Source of the DNA: Arthrobacter sp. Leaf337
GTDB lineage: Bacteria > Actinomycetota > Actinomycetes > Actinomycetales > Micrococcaceae
Reading direction: 5' to 3'
DNA: 64,000 nucleotides
Assembly: GCF_001423745.1 (NCBI RefSeq)
Contig: NZ_LMPC01000028.1
Span: forward strand, 124,001 to 188,000
The notes under the pieces are model-generated. The model saw only the letters and a program-made list of their open reading frames with translations. It ran no database searches and was not told the DNA's origin. Each line of letters begins with the position of its first letter. The first letter of the stretch is position 1. The position numbers and the translations under genes are program-made. Below are positions 1 through 8,190 of the stretch, piece by piece.

Positions 1-1
1 T

Positions 2-1777
2 GATCCCTTTGCCTGGTACGAAAGGAAATTTGGCGAACCGCCATCCTATGAAAGCCTGCTGGAGCGACTGGCGCCAACCCAACACGAGCGCCAACAATTG
101 CTGCGAGGATACTTTGAACCCTCCGACCTCGAACGTGAGCTTGAACAGAAGAAGCCAACCGCCGCACACAGAGCTATCGCCCGCTTGGTGGCCACCGGCT
201 CTGTACGGGTAATCCTCACATTGAATTTTGATCGGTTGATGGAAACTGCGCTCAAGGACCTGGGCATCGAACCGGTTGTGGTCAGTCATCCGGCCGACGT
301 TCATGGGTTGGCTCCCGTTCACACAATGCAAGCTTTGGTTGTGCACCTACATGGTGACTACCTGAACCCCACCGCGATGCTCAACACACAGTCAGAACTC
401 GCTGTGTATCCCGAACACGTCGATTCGTTCCTGGACAGGATCATGTTCGATTACGGTCTGGTCATGGTGGGCTGGTCCGCAACGTACGATCCCGCCCTTC
501 GTGGAGCAATATCAAGGAGTGCACGTCGCGTCTATACGCCCTACTGGATCGAACCAGGATCACTAAGCCCTATTGCGGAGAATCTTCGTTCCCAAATTGC
601 AGCGGTCAAAATCACCTCAAACGGAGACACCGCGATCGGCCGACTGGCTGATGCCGTTGATGCCCTTAGCGATAGGGAATCCAGGCACCCCCTGGTTCCA
701 GCCGTCGCCGTCGGAACGGCCAAACGCTATTTGGCCGGAAGAACGACATCCATCCGACTCCACGACCTCCTACAACTAGAATTCGACAACCTGCACCAGC
801 AGAAAGACCTGGTTCTGAGCCGCACCGGAACGGAGTCCCCTGACGGCGGATACGCGCGGATGCTGGCCCAAGTAGAAGAAGCCACCCTAGTTCCAACGGC
901 GCTCATCGCCACGGCCGCGTACTGGGGAACTGACGAATCCGATCAATGGTGGATAGGGGAAATCGCCCGCTTCACGGCCGAGATAAGCGCTCCTGGACTA
1001 CGTCATGTAGGAGAGCTCCCACTCATTTCCGCGTTGCAGATGTTCTATGCGGCCGGCATCGCCGCAACGGCTTCCGGCAGAATGGACCTCGTCCACAGAC
1101 TCCTGAACTTGCACGCAGAGGACCCGGCCAGAAGGCGCCTTCCCCTGTCACAACTGCTGTCACCCGACGTGGTGTTTCGCGAAGACGCATCTCCCGGCCG
1201 TCACCTTTACAAGCTGTTGTCTCCGCTTTTCGTTCAACACCTGACCGTGGGCACCAAAAACTTCGAAGAGTCATGGGACACCTTCGAGTTCCTCCGTCTC
1301 GTGGAATCAACCTTTGCGAAACCTTCGTCCGTCCGCCTTGCTGAGGTTGCCCGCGAGACGGCTAGTCACCTGGATTCAGCCAGGCAGCGCATGGATGCAG
1401 CCAACTCCAGCAATGACGTGGATGAACACGACGCCGCCGAGAAGTCGCTACGTCTTGCCACCCGCCATCACGACATGCAAATCGGCGGGCTCGCGGACAA
1501 CGTCTCCGTCTGGAGACCCTACGTCAGGGTGCAGAACACGAGCATCGAAGTATTCAGGTCATCCATCGGACAGAAACTACGAGCTCAACTAGACATACAG
1601 CGCGCTCCTCACATTCTGGCCCAGGCGGGATTAGCCGGAGGGGAGCCGAACGACCTCAAAGCCCTGGTTGCGGCTGTGGACGTAGCCATTGGCATTATTG
1701 GCCGCGACGTCGCCATTGGCAGCCTGCCCGGCGGTGGCGGAGTTGTCCCCGACAACTTTCGGATAGGTGATCTGTAG
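2..1777 (+). CDS. SIR2-like domain protein, 5' end outside the window
   Basis: The reading frame is open from the first bases, so the N-terminus is missing; 591 residues are visible. Near visible residue 75 there is a TLNFDRLMET motif, near 115 VHLHGDYL, and near 155 MVGWSATYDP. This order (NxD, HGD-like histidine, GxS) is typical of SIR2_2-type NAD-binding domains, which in bacteria are often NADase effectors of anti-phage systems. The remaining 400 or so residues are largely helical-looking and I do not recognise a domain in them. The next gene lies 263 bp downstream on the same strand. A defence role is inference from the family; the SIR2 fold assignment is fairly secure. Confidence 0.75.
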   Translation, partial: DPFAWYERKFGEPPSYESLLERLAPTQHERQQLLRGYFEPSDLERELEQKKPTAAHRAIARLVATGSVRVILTLNFDRLMETALKDLGIEPVVVSHPADVHGLAPVHTMQALVVHLHGDYLNPTAMLNTQSELAVYPEHVDSFLDRIMFDYGLVMVGWSATYDPALRGAISRSARRVYTPYWIEPGSLSPIAENLRSQIAAVKITSNGDTAIGRLADAVDALSDRESRHPLVPAVAVGTAKRYLAGRTTSIRLHDLLQLEFDNLHQQKDLVLSRTGTESPDGGYARMLAQVEEATLVPTALIATAAYWGTDESDQWWIGEIARFTAEISAPGLRHVGELPLISALQMFYAAGIAATASGRMDLVHRLLNLHAEDPARRRLPLSQLLSPDVVFREDASPGRHLYKLLSPLFVQHLTVGTKNFEESWDTFEFLRLVESTFAKPSSVRLAEVARETASHLDSARQRMDAANSSNDVDEHDAAEKSLRLATRHHDMQIGGLADNVSVWRPYVRVQNTSIEVFRSSIGQKLRAQLDIQRAPHILAQAGLAGGEPNDLKALVAAVDVAIGIIGRDVAIGSLPGGGGVVPDNFRIGDL

Positions 1778-2040
1778 CTTCATCGCTCCGAGCCCGCCAC
1801 TTGCCTGAATAACCGGGTCGTGAGTCTCCAGTACATTTCGTCGGGAGATAGTCACATGAGTGCCGACATGGCTGGCAGGGCGGAACCCACGAGGTATAAA
1901 GCGCCAATTAGCCGCTGCCCTCCTGGGGTGCGCCAGCTTCCAGAGCAATGGTGAGGTAGACGGCCTGAGTCCCTGGCGCCGACGACTTCTGACATCGGAC
2001 GGTCCCGCTTACAAAAGTTTCTTCAAGCCCATGGAACAGA

Positions 2041-3321
2041 ATGGAGGGCATGCGTCGTAGTAAGGGCATGAAGAGCATCAATGACCCGAGTGAGGGAACC
2101 GTGACAGACAGCCCGGAGCTACACACATCCGATTTGGACGACCTAGATAGATCCGGCTTTTTGGTCCCGGCCGCAGAGACGTCGCCTGAGTTGTACCCAT
2201 ACATGTCGAACATGTCGGCCGGGTTCATGTTCCAGGCCGTGCTGGTCTCTCTTTCCCCAAAGCCGACGGAGTACGTCACGCTGAGGATGGCGCAAGGGTT
2301 GGCAGAGAACACCATGATGAAGCAACTGGCGGTGGCCAAGTGGAACATGATGTGGGAGGCAGGACACTACCGCCGGCGGATCTTCGACGAGGACGAACTC
2401 CCCGAAGACATGCGGAGGATTGCGAACATCGGCGACGTCAACGTGATGTTCGTGCCGAGGACGCGATCTCGGTATTACGAGTACGCACCCCTGCTTCATC
2501 TGCTGCGGCGTTCCACACTTGAGCGGTTCGGTCTTCCGTTTGTGCGAGCCGGTCAATGGCCGTTCGTGATGGACTCGACGGGTCCGGATCGATTTTTGCC
2601 GCCTGATTTCGAGCAGCGACTCGCTAGCGCCTGGTCTTGGGAAATCTGGCGCCGTCTCGTGCCAGGATCCCCCCTCAGCGCTTTCTCCAAGGACGAACCT
2701 GTCCGCATGCTGTCGCACAACCTCGATTTTTGGCTTCCCCCGGTTACGGAGGTTATCCGGACCATCCTTGGTGACTTCCCCGAGGTAGATAAGGGGGTTG
2801 CACCCGAAAGGATACGTCTTGAGGACGGCAGCTTCCTGGACGGGGCGGTGAAGGGTAACCCGCGTCAGGGTGGTCCTATCTGGATCGGAGAAGAAGATGC
2901 AGCGGAGGCCCTCGATTGGTCCATCGAGGCCGCCGATAAGACGGGCAATCTGCGTAGCATCCTCGATGCCGTGCGCTCGAATCGGGTTGAAGACGATTTC
3001 TCCGACCGCTGGTCCTTCGCGAGGGAGGACTTCGAACGCAAGCTGTACCGTAAGCGGTCCAAGATTAGAGTGCGGTTCGTCGAGCTCAAAGACACCATTC
3101 CTGTGCAGGGCCCCGAGAGCGAGATCATCGGCCAGCTCGTCACGAACGACTTTCTGACCCTGCTCGACGGCCCGAACCGCCAGATCGTCGTACTGCTAAA
3201 CAGCGGAGTCACGAGCCAGTCCGAGATAGCCCAAATACTCGGGTACGCAAACCACAGCGCTGTCTCAAAGAGGCTCAAGCAAATACAGAAGAAGGCCGCT
3301 AACTACTTCGACGACCTCTAG
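2041..3321 (+). CDS. Hypothetical protein with C-terminal helix-turn-helix
   Basis: This 426-residue protein (if started at 2041) follows the SIR2 gene in the same direction. I do not recognise residues 1-350, which contain several aromatic and basic stretches. The last 60 residues, with RQIVVLLNSGVTSQSEIAQI followed by a serine/lysine-rich recognition-like helix, resemble the HTH of sigma-70 region 4 or similar DNA-binding tails. The start is uncertain: in-frame ATG codons lie at 2041, 2050 and 2068, and a GTG at 2101 is preceded by GAGGGA at good spacing, so 2101 may be the true start. It may work with the SIR2 protein as regulator or partner; that is inferred from adjacency only. Confidence 0.6.
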   Translation: MEGMRRSKGMKSINDPSEGTVTDSPELHTSDLDDLDRSGFLVPAAETSPELYPYMSNMSAGFMFQAVLVSLSPKPTEYVTLRMAQGLAENTMMKQLAVAKWNMMWEAGHYRRRIFDEDELPEDMRRIANIGDVNVMFVPRTRSRYYEYAPLLHLLRRSTLERFGLPFVRAGQWPFVMDSTGPDRFLPPDFEQRLASAWSWEIWRRLVPGSPLSAFSKDEPVRMLSHNLDFWLPPVTEVIRTILGDFPEVDKGVAPERIRLEDGSFLDGAVKGNPRQGGPIWIGEEDAAEALDWSIEAADKTGNLRSILDAVRSNRVEDDFSDRWSFAREDFERKLYRKRSKIRVRFVELKDTIPVQGPESEIIGQLVTNDFLTLLDGPNRQIVVLLNSGVTSQSEIAQILGYANHSAVSKRLKQIQKKAANYFDDL

Positions 3322-3362
3322 AACGGTGCCGCCAACTTTGGAAACTGAACTCCGACGAACCC

Positions 3363-3390
3363 GGAAATCCGAAGGCCCGGACGGATTTCC
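3363..3390. terminator. Hairpin after the 426-residue gene
   Basis: GGAAATCCG and CGGATTTCC form a perfect 9-bp inverted repeat around a 10-base loop, 41 bp past the stop at 3321. No T-run follows, so it is only a possible terminator. The rest of 3322-3599 shows no gene I can support. Confidence 0.35.
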
Positions 3391-3599
3391 TGGGCGCCTC
3401 ACTGATCCCAACCAAAATCCACCAACAATTCCCCACGTCGGTCGAGAGCGGCCGTCCGGGGAAACCCCAGCCGGCTCCTGCCCTCCCCGCACCCCTCCCT
3501 ATACGGTTCTCGCATCGGTATCGCACTCGTCTCGTCATGGATATCGTCACGTGACTCGCATACTGGCACCTATCTGCGTTCATTCGCATCTCGACACTC

Positions 3600-3629
3600 G
3601 TGTGCAACGCGCACACCAACCCTGTAGCT
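3600..3629 (+). promoter_or_regulatory. Inverted repeat and -10-like box before the 3637 gene
   Basis: GTGTGC (3600-3605) and GCACAC (3611-3616) form an inverted repeat. A TGTAGCT -10-like sequence follows at 3623-3629, about 8 bp from the ATG at 3637. There is no Shine-Dalgarno sequence before that ATG, so a leaderless transcript with a promoter-overlapping operator is plausible. Confidence 0.35.
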
Positions 3630-3636
3630 TGTTCCC

Positions 3637-4497
3637 ATGACCACCGACCCAAACATCACCGTCGGAGAGGTCTTCGATCCCTTCGACGGGATCGAAGACC
3701 TGCCCACGATCACCTCCGAAGCCACCCGTATCGAACTCCTTAACGCTGCACGGCGTGGCTTTGTCCGCATCCGCAAGGACTTCGTCCAGCAGGAATCTGT
3801 CCCCCGCGGCGACACAGTGCTGGCAAAGCTCGTAAGTGGGCACAAGGAACGCGCACTCGACGCGCTGCTGACCATTCATGCCCTTCAGCCAATTCTGGGC
3901 GACTCGCCCCTGCCCCTCGCAGTCTGGGCCCGCCTCCTCAACTGCACCCCACGCTCTGCCGGGGCAGCATTGAGGGTCTTGGAATCTCTGGATGTCCTGG
4001 AGCTCTCAGGCACCCGGGTCGTACCGAAAATTATCCTCAAACGCGAAAACGGGGACGGTAGGCCATGGTCCGACGTCGCTGAAAGTGAGCGGCACGGGCG
4101 GGGTTTCTTCACCATCCCCTTCGATTTCTGGACCGCCGGCACCATCGACTCGCTGGGAATGCCCGGAAAGGCCATGTTCCTCATCCTGCTGAAGGAAACT
4201 CAGGACCCCAACGCCAAGCGGCGGTCGTTCATCATGGCCAACGAGCGCGCCCAGGATTGGTACGGCATCAGCGAACGCACAGCAGAACGCGGGTACAAGC
4301 AACTGAGAGAGGCGGGCATCCTCTTGGAGAAGCGGCAGCTAGTTCCTTCCGCGCGCCACCCACTCGGACGCAGCGAAGAGTGGCACCGCGCCCTCAGTCA
4401 CCCATACAGCAGCGACCACCGTGAGGCTTTGCGTCTCCTGGCACAGAATGCCGCCCAGGGAATCAACACCACCTCGACCACGAAGGACCCAGCATGA
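3637..4497 (+). CDS. Winged-helix-like protein coupled to a toxin gene
   Basis: This 286-residue protein has two segments that look like winged helix-turn-helix units: residues about 85-130 (LAVWARLLNCTPRSAGAALR and the hydrophobic stretch after it) and about 180-235 (an ERAQDWYGISERTAERGYKQ recognition-like helix followed by LREAGIL). The pattern is reminiscent of plasmid replication or phage-type DNA-binding proteins, but I cannot name the family. Its stop overlaps the start of the toxin gene by ATGA, so the two are probably co-translated. It may be a third component or transcriptional controller of the toxin-antitoxin module. No signal peptide or membrane segment is visible. Confidence 0.6.
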   Translation: MTTDPNITVGEVFDPFDGIEDLPTITSEATRIELLNAARRGFVRIRKDFVQQESVPRGDTVLAKLVSGHKERALDALLTIHALQPILGDSPLPLAVWARLLNCTPRSAGAALRVLESLDVLELSGTRVVPKIILKRENGDGRPWSDVAESERHGRGFFTIPFDFWTAGTIDSLGMPGKAMFLILLKETQDPNAKRRSFIMANERAQDWYGISERTAERGYKQLREAGILLEKRQLVPSARHPLGRSEEWHRALSHPYSSDHREALRLLAQNAAQGINTTSTTKDPA

Positions 4498-4940
4498 CCG
4501 ATGATGACCACCCGCAGCCCTGGACCGTAGAAACGTGGGAGGACGGCAATGGTCGCAGCCCATTTGGAAAGTGGTACCTAAAGCTGCATGAGTACGACCA
4601 GGCGATTGTCGACGCGACCATCGAGCATGTGTTGCAACCGCTGGGCATGGACATCTGTGAAACCGAATGGGGCAAGTCCCTCGGCGAAGGACTCTACGAA
4701 CTTCGTATTCGCGCGTCACTGAACGCAATCCTCAATCGGGGCATAAGCGGAGAGGAGCAGGTCTCCGTTCCCGGAGGCGACAAAACTGTCCTCCTCAGGA
4801 TCTTCTGCACCTTCCACGGACAACGGATCGTCTTGCTATTCCAAGGCTATGACAAGGGCAAGGACGCCTCCGACAAAAGGCAACAGAGTGAGATCAAGAG
4901 GGCACGAAAGCACCTGAAAACGTGGAAGAAGGAGAAGTAG
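4494..4940 (+). CDS. HigB/RelE-type toxin (phage Gp49-like family)
   Basis: The 148-residue protein has the layout of HigB-like mRNA interferases: an N-terminal strand-helix region, the central LYELRIRASLN motif, then VLLRIFCTFHGQRIVLLFQG and a lysine-rich end (KGKDASDKRQQSEIKRARKH). The ELR and the final basic helix are the features by which the family is recognised. It overlaps the upstream gene by four bases and is followed 66 bp later by an HTH antitoxin, giving the toxin-first order typical of HigBA. Expected activity is ribosome-dependent mRNA cleavage in the cytoplasm, neutralised by the next gene product. The length is slightly above the family norm because of the N-terminal extension. 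Confidence 0.8.
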   Translation: MTDDDHPQPWTVETWEDGNGRSPFGKWYLKLHEYDQAIVDATIEHVLQPLGMDICETEWGKSLGEGLYELRIRASLNAILNRGISGEEQVSVPGGDKTVLLRIFCTFHGQRIVLLFQGYDKGKDASDKRQQSEIKRARKHLKTWKKEK

Positions 4941-4949
4941 GTCCCCTTT

Positions 4950-4983
4950 GACACCGATATGTGTTAAAGCACATACTGGTGTC
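4950..4983. promoter_or_regulatory. Operator-like inverted repeat between toxin and antitoxin
   Basis: GACACCGATATGTG (4950-4963) and CACATACTGGTGTC (4970-4983) are 14-base arms with two mismatches around TTAAAG. The repeat lies between toxin and antitoxin and ends 23 bp before the antitoxin ATG. It is a good candidate for the antitoxin's own binding site, implying that the antitoxin has its own promoter in addition to read-through. Confidence 0.6.
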
Positions 4984-5006
4984 TGAAGTTAATCCAAGGA
5001 GACACC

Positions 5007-5339
5007 ATGCCGAGCCGCAACTATAGCGATATCGCAAAGAAGGCCCGCGCGAAGTGGAGCCCACGGGCCCATGAAATTGCCGCCCGGCTGGGCGAACAAC
5101 TCGACGCAGAAGTTACCGACCAAATCACCCTTGGCCGTGACCTCGCGGCTGCTCGTCTTGCAGCGCACCTGACACAGCCACAACTTGCCGCCACTTCAGG
5201 CATCCAGCAGGCAGACATAAGTCGCATTGAGCGCGGGCTAGGCAATCCCACCCGAGACACGCTCCTTAAACTTGCGGGGGCCCTCGATACGCGCCTGACG
5301 TTTGCTCCGCGACACCACAGCACCACGTCGCAGGGATAA
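5007..5339 (+). CDS. HigA-type antitoxin, XRE helix-turn-helix
   Basis: The 110-residue protein carries an XRE-type HTH at about residues 50-100, with ARLAAHLTQPQLAATSGIQQ followed by ADISRIERG and the typical NPTRDTLLKLAGAL helix. AAGGAG stands 7 bp before the ATG. It lies directly behind the HigB-like toxin, so it should bind and neutralise that protein and repress its own promoter, probably through the inverted repeat just upstream. The N-terminal 45 residues (MPSRNYSDIAKKARAKWSPR onward) are the part expected to contact the toxin. The length and order match the HigBA layout. Confidence 0.85.
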   Translation: MPSRNYSDIAKKARAKWSPRAHEIAARLGEQLDAEVTDQITLGRDLAAARLAAHLTQPQLAATSGIQQADISRIERGLGNPTRDTLLKLAGALDTRLTFAPRHHSTTSQG

Positions 5340-5724
5340 GCTCCCAAAAGCAACCACCATCAGTTCCGCGCGGACGCGACGACGCCCAAACGCGGACGAG
5401 CCGGCATCTCAAGACATCTCCCCCCACGAGAACGCTGGGTGTCTCATTTCCTTGGAACCGGGACAGCACAAAGTGGAACACTCTCCAGCGGCTCGAGTTG
5501 CAGCTGGATGCCGCGTAATCTGACTGTCCCGCCTGTTGTTCCAAAAACCGCGCAAATTCACCCGTCACAGCGACAACTTTCGCCACGAAGGACTTTCCAG
5601 CGATCTTCGCCATTCAGGAACACCTACACCGTGTTGCTCTCGCGGGGTGCGAGGCCAACTGACGGTTGGTGCACGGGACTTCGAACAAAACGACGGTTTG
5701 TGCAGATGGCGTCGAGCGGTTCCG

Positions 5725-5793
5725 TGTCAGGAGTCGCCTGCACCAGTCCCGTACTTCCTCGGGAGCCAGTGCAGACGATTTCTGAAACTGACA
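5725..5793 (-). mobile_element. Terminal repeat resembling Tn402/Tn5053 transposons
   Basis: On the minus strand a 25-bp repeat starts at 5793 with TGTCAGTTTCAGAA and ends at 5769 with CTGCAC. A 19-bp element (5725-5743, TGTCAGGAGTCGCCTGCAC on the plus strand) lies inside it in inverted orientation. A 25-bp end plus 19-bp repeats is how I remember the tni-type ends of Tn402/Tn5053 and class 1 integrons. A second 25-bp copy at 32749-32773 matches at 22 of 25 positions. The polarity means the element extends leftwards. No tni transposase gene is in the window. The rest of 5340-5955 contains no gene I can support. Confidence 0.55.
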
Positions 5794-5955
5794 CCAGTCT
5801 GACCGAATTCCCGAGGGGTCCCTGGCGTCAGTTTTGGGTATGCCCATACCGGACAGTCAAACAGAGTTCCTGAGCTACAGCTGAGCGGGTCAATCTCATT
5901 CAAGAGCACTGACGGCCTAATCCGGGACCACCTCCAATGGCCTGTGGACTCATGG

Positions 5956-7005
5956 TCATCCACTGATCCATCTGAACCCGCAACCCTGAACAGTGAAGCC
6001 GGAGGCTGTTGCGGGGATGTAGATGGTGAACTGGGGCGCGATATTGATGAAGTTGTTCTCCAAGATGTTCCCCTGCGCGTCCGAGATTTCCCAGTAGCAG
6101 TCCTCGACTTTCTCACCCTGTGACTGCCAAGTTCCCGGTTGGACGCTCTTGCCGACAAGGTACTTCCCGGAATAGACAAGCTTGCCGTTGGCTCGGTCAG
6201 ATTCCAGGGCGACGCCTGCGGCGGCACTTGCTTCAAGTTCCGCTCGCTTGGGATGGTCCGGGCACAGGGTCAAGGCAACTGAAATCTCCTTGGCCTGTGC
6301 GCTACTGACCTGTCCGGTAAAGTAATGGTCGGCCGTTTTCGCGCAAAGCGAATACAGGTACTTCGCTCCATCCACCGACGTGGCTCCGGAGGCGTCCGAG
6401 GCCGTTTTCTCCGCGGGTGAAGGGTTACCGGCGGTCCTCTCTGCTGTACACATATCGAAAGGTTGTGCCCACGCACTTCTGAAGTTTGTGAATTCCGTTC
6501 TGCTTCCGGATGCGACGGTGCAACTGATTCGGTAGGACATGCCGGTTGGTGTGGGCATGGGAGTTACACTCGGCCCCGAGGTCATACTGCTCGCCGTCGG
6601 CTTACTCGGTGTTGGTGACGGCGACTCCCTTTTCGGTCCTGGCACGAGTATCAGTTGCACTTGTGAACCGAGTTTCACATGCTCACCGCCCCTGGGATCT
6701 GTGGCATCCACCTTCCAACTGCCAATGTCTTTGACATACTTGGATTTGCCCTCAACGACGTGCTCGAAGCTGACTCCTGCGGCTTCCAGGCGTTCCATCG
6801 CTTCGCTAAGAGGCAAACCGGCGACTTCAGGGACTTCACGCCCGCTCGTGTCCGCTGCCCCCGAATTTCCCGGGCCGCATGCCGTCAACGCGAAGAATAA
6901 AATCAGGACCAGCGCGGCAGGCTTCGCTTTCGCACGGTGAACGGCAGACCAGCGCAATCTTTCCGGAAGTGCACCAGAAGGTAAGGCGGCATCAGGCTTT
7001 TTCAT
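5956..7005 (-). CDS. PASTA-domain lipoprotein
   Basis: The chosen start (ATG at 7005, 349 residues) has GGGGGAAG 2 bp upstream; an in-frame start at 7119 lacks one. A basic N-terminus leads to a hydrophobic segment and the lipobox LTACGPG near residue 50, so the mature protein should be membrane-anchored outside the cell. A PASTA-like unit follows (VPEVAGLPLSEAMERLEAAG), then a Pro/Ser/Thr-rich linker and a C-terminal region with paired cysteines (DCYWEISDAQG, VQGCGF). The C-terminal domain resembles secreted actinobacterial modules of unknown role. The gene stands alone, divergent from the next gene. Confidence 0.75.
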   Translation of the reverse strand: MKKPDAALPSGALPERLRWSAVHRAKAKPAALVLILFFALTACGPGNSGAADTSGREVPEVAGLPLSEAMERLEAAGVSFEHVVEGKSKYVKDIGSWKVDATDPRGGEHVKLGSQVQLILVPGPKRESPSPTPSKPTASSMTSGPSVTPMPTPTGMSYRISCTVASGSRTEFTNFRSAWAQPFDMCTAERTAGNPSPAEKTASDASGATSVDGAKYLYSLCAKTADHYFTGQVSSAQAKEISVALTLCPDHPKRAELEASAAAGVALESDRANGKLVYSGKYLVGKSVQPGTWQSQGEKVEDCYWEISDAQGNILENNFINIAPQFTIYIPATASGFTVQGCGFRWISG

Positions 7006-7166
7006 TACTTCCCCCATCGGACGATGCTTATGCCGTGATGCTACTGCTCCGGCGTAAAAGGCGCCTCCTCCAAACTCAAACGTGAGTACCGGGCAGTCGT
7101 GCCGACGCGCCGGAAGCACCGCTGAAATGCGGATCGCGGGGGTCCATCCGAGGCTACATTCAGTTC

Positions 7167-7787
7167 ATGGGTGTGCGGCGGAAGCTTTTTCGAGGCGGTC
7201 TGAGACTTGATGACCGAAGAATGTCTTGGGTTTACAGCGCTCCGCCTCTCGTGGTCGGAGCGGTCTGTTTTGGGCTGTGGGGTGCTCCCGACGGGGATGC
7301 AAAGGCGCAGGCTTACCTGCTCTTAGGACTTGCACTGGTTTCGATGATGTTTTGCTGGCGTTGGGCGTTCAAGCTCGCCAGATCGGGTGCGTCTACGGCC
7401 GACTACGTCAAAGGAACAACCACTTCCAGGATGATGGTTTGGTTCTGGGCGGTTTTCGGTGGCCTTGCTTTGGCATCCCCGGCGGCCGGAGTCGGTGTGG
7501 ATGTGTGGTTACCGCTGTGGGCACCACCGCTGTTCACGTTCGCAGGAATCGGTTCTGTCCTTCTCACGGCTGGTCCTGCCTATAAGGAATACAAAGAAGT
7601 TATTCACACTGACGCACCACAACTGGATCCGCTAGGCGGGCTGGAGCCACGTCAGCCTGCCATGCACGCGCTGACCAGATTTACTAGGGCTCGGCCGGCC
7701 TTGGCTGCCGCACTTGTCTTAGCTGCCGCCGTGCCGAGCTGGCTGCTCGGAAGGGAGCGCGGTAGGCGGTCCCATCTGGATGGGTGA
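7167..7787 (+). CDS. Hypothetical membrane protein
   Basis: The 206-residue protein shows four likely membrane segments: about 22-40 (VYSAPPLVVGAVCFGLWG), 48-63 (YLLLGLALVSMMFCW), 90-108 (MVWFWAVFGGLALASPA) and 117-135 (WAPPLFTFAGIGSVLLTAG), with a possible fifth near the C-terminus (ALAAALVLAAAVPSWLLG). There are no recognisable catalytic or transport motifs. It is divergent from the PASTA lipoprotein with 161 bp between the two starts. I do not recognise the family. Confidence 0.6.
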   Translation: MGVRRKLFRGGLRLDDRRMSWVYSAPPLVVGAVCFGLWGAPDGDAKAQAYLLLGLALVSMMFCWRWAFKLARSGASTADYVKGTTTSRMMVWFWAVFGGLALASPAAGVGVDVWLPLWAPPLFTFAGIGSVLLTAGPAYKEYKEVIHTDAPQLDPLGGLEPRQPAMHALTRFTRARPALAAALVLAAAVPSWLLGRERGRRSHLDG

Positions 7788-8145
7788 GTGGGCGTGAGCT
7801 GCCTAGGGCCAGACAGCGGGCTGTTCTATGTCCAAACTCTGAAAAAGCTATGCCCGGTGCCCTGTCTGTCTCGTCGTCAGCGTGTTTGCTGAACCATAGC
7901 AAGGCTTCAGCAAGCGGTGCCCAGAGATAGCACTGGCTGACACGGGACAGGTACCAAGCTGCGCGCTGTTGAAGCTCAGCTTCGCTCCAAGCGTGTCTCT
8001 TCCTGATCCAGCCAGGACCGAATGGGCAGATGCCGTACGGAAGGTCCCCGAACCCGCCCGTACTTTCAAAGGTGACTAACTGGTGCGTTCGCTCTCCACG
8101 AGCAATCGCCAAGGCGCCCACTGCAGACCCCTCCGGTTGCGGCAA
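7684..8145 (-). CDS. Doubtful open frame, possibly a gene remnant
   Basis: A 153-codon minus-strand frame begins with TTG and overlaps the preceding gene by about 100 bp. Its central part (GICPFGPGWIRKRHAWSEAE, YLWAPLAEALLWFSKHADDE) looks like real protein, while the last 40 residues look like noise. In another frame an ATG at 8168 opens MAEKDKVIAATGG, so the true gene may have started there and been frameshifted. There is no family match I can name. Confidence 0.25.
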   Translation of the reverse strand: MPQPEGSAVGALAIARGERTHQLVTFESTGGFGDLPYGICPFGPGWIRKRHAWSEAELQQRAAWYLSRVSQCYLWAPLAEALLWFSKHADDETDRAPGIAFSEFGHRTARCLALGSSRPLTHPDGTAYRAPFRAASSARRQLRQVRQPRPAEP

Positions 8146-8190
8146 TAACCTTGTCTTTCTCGGCCATGCAAGTACTGCCCCTGAGGCAAC

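Noticed and set aside
1856..1954. 32-codon frame with GGGAG upstream between the SIR2 and HTH genes
   Set aside because: Spacing is only fair and the peptide has no recognisable features; too weak to list as a gene.
5266..5873. Several 80-145-codon frames in the 5.3-5.9 kb gap
   Set aside because: They overlap each other on both strands, lack ribosome-binding sites and known motifs, and overlap the transposon-like end.
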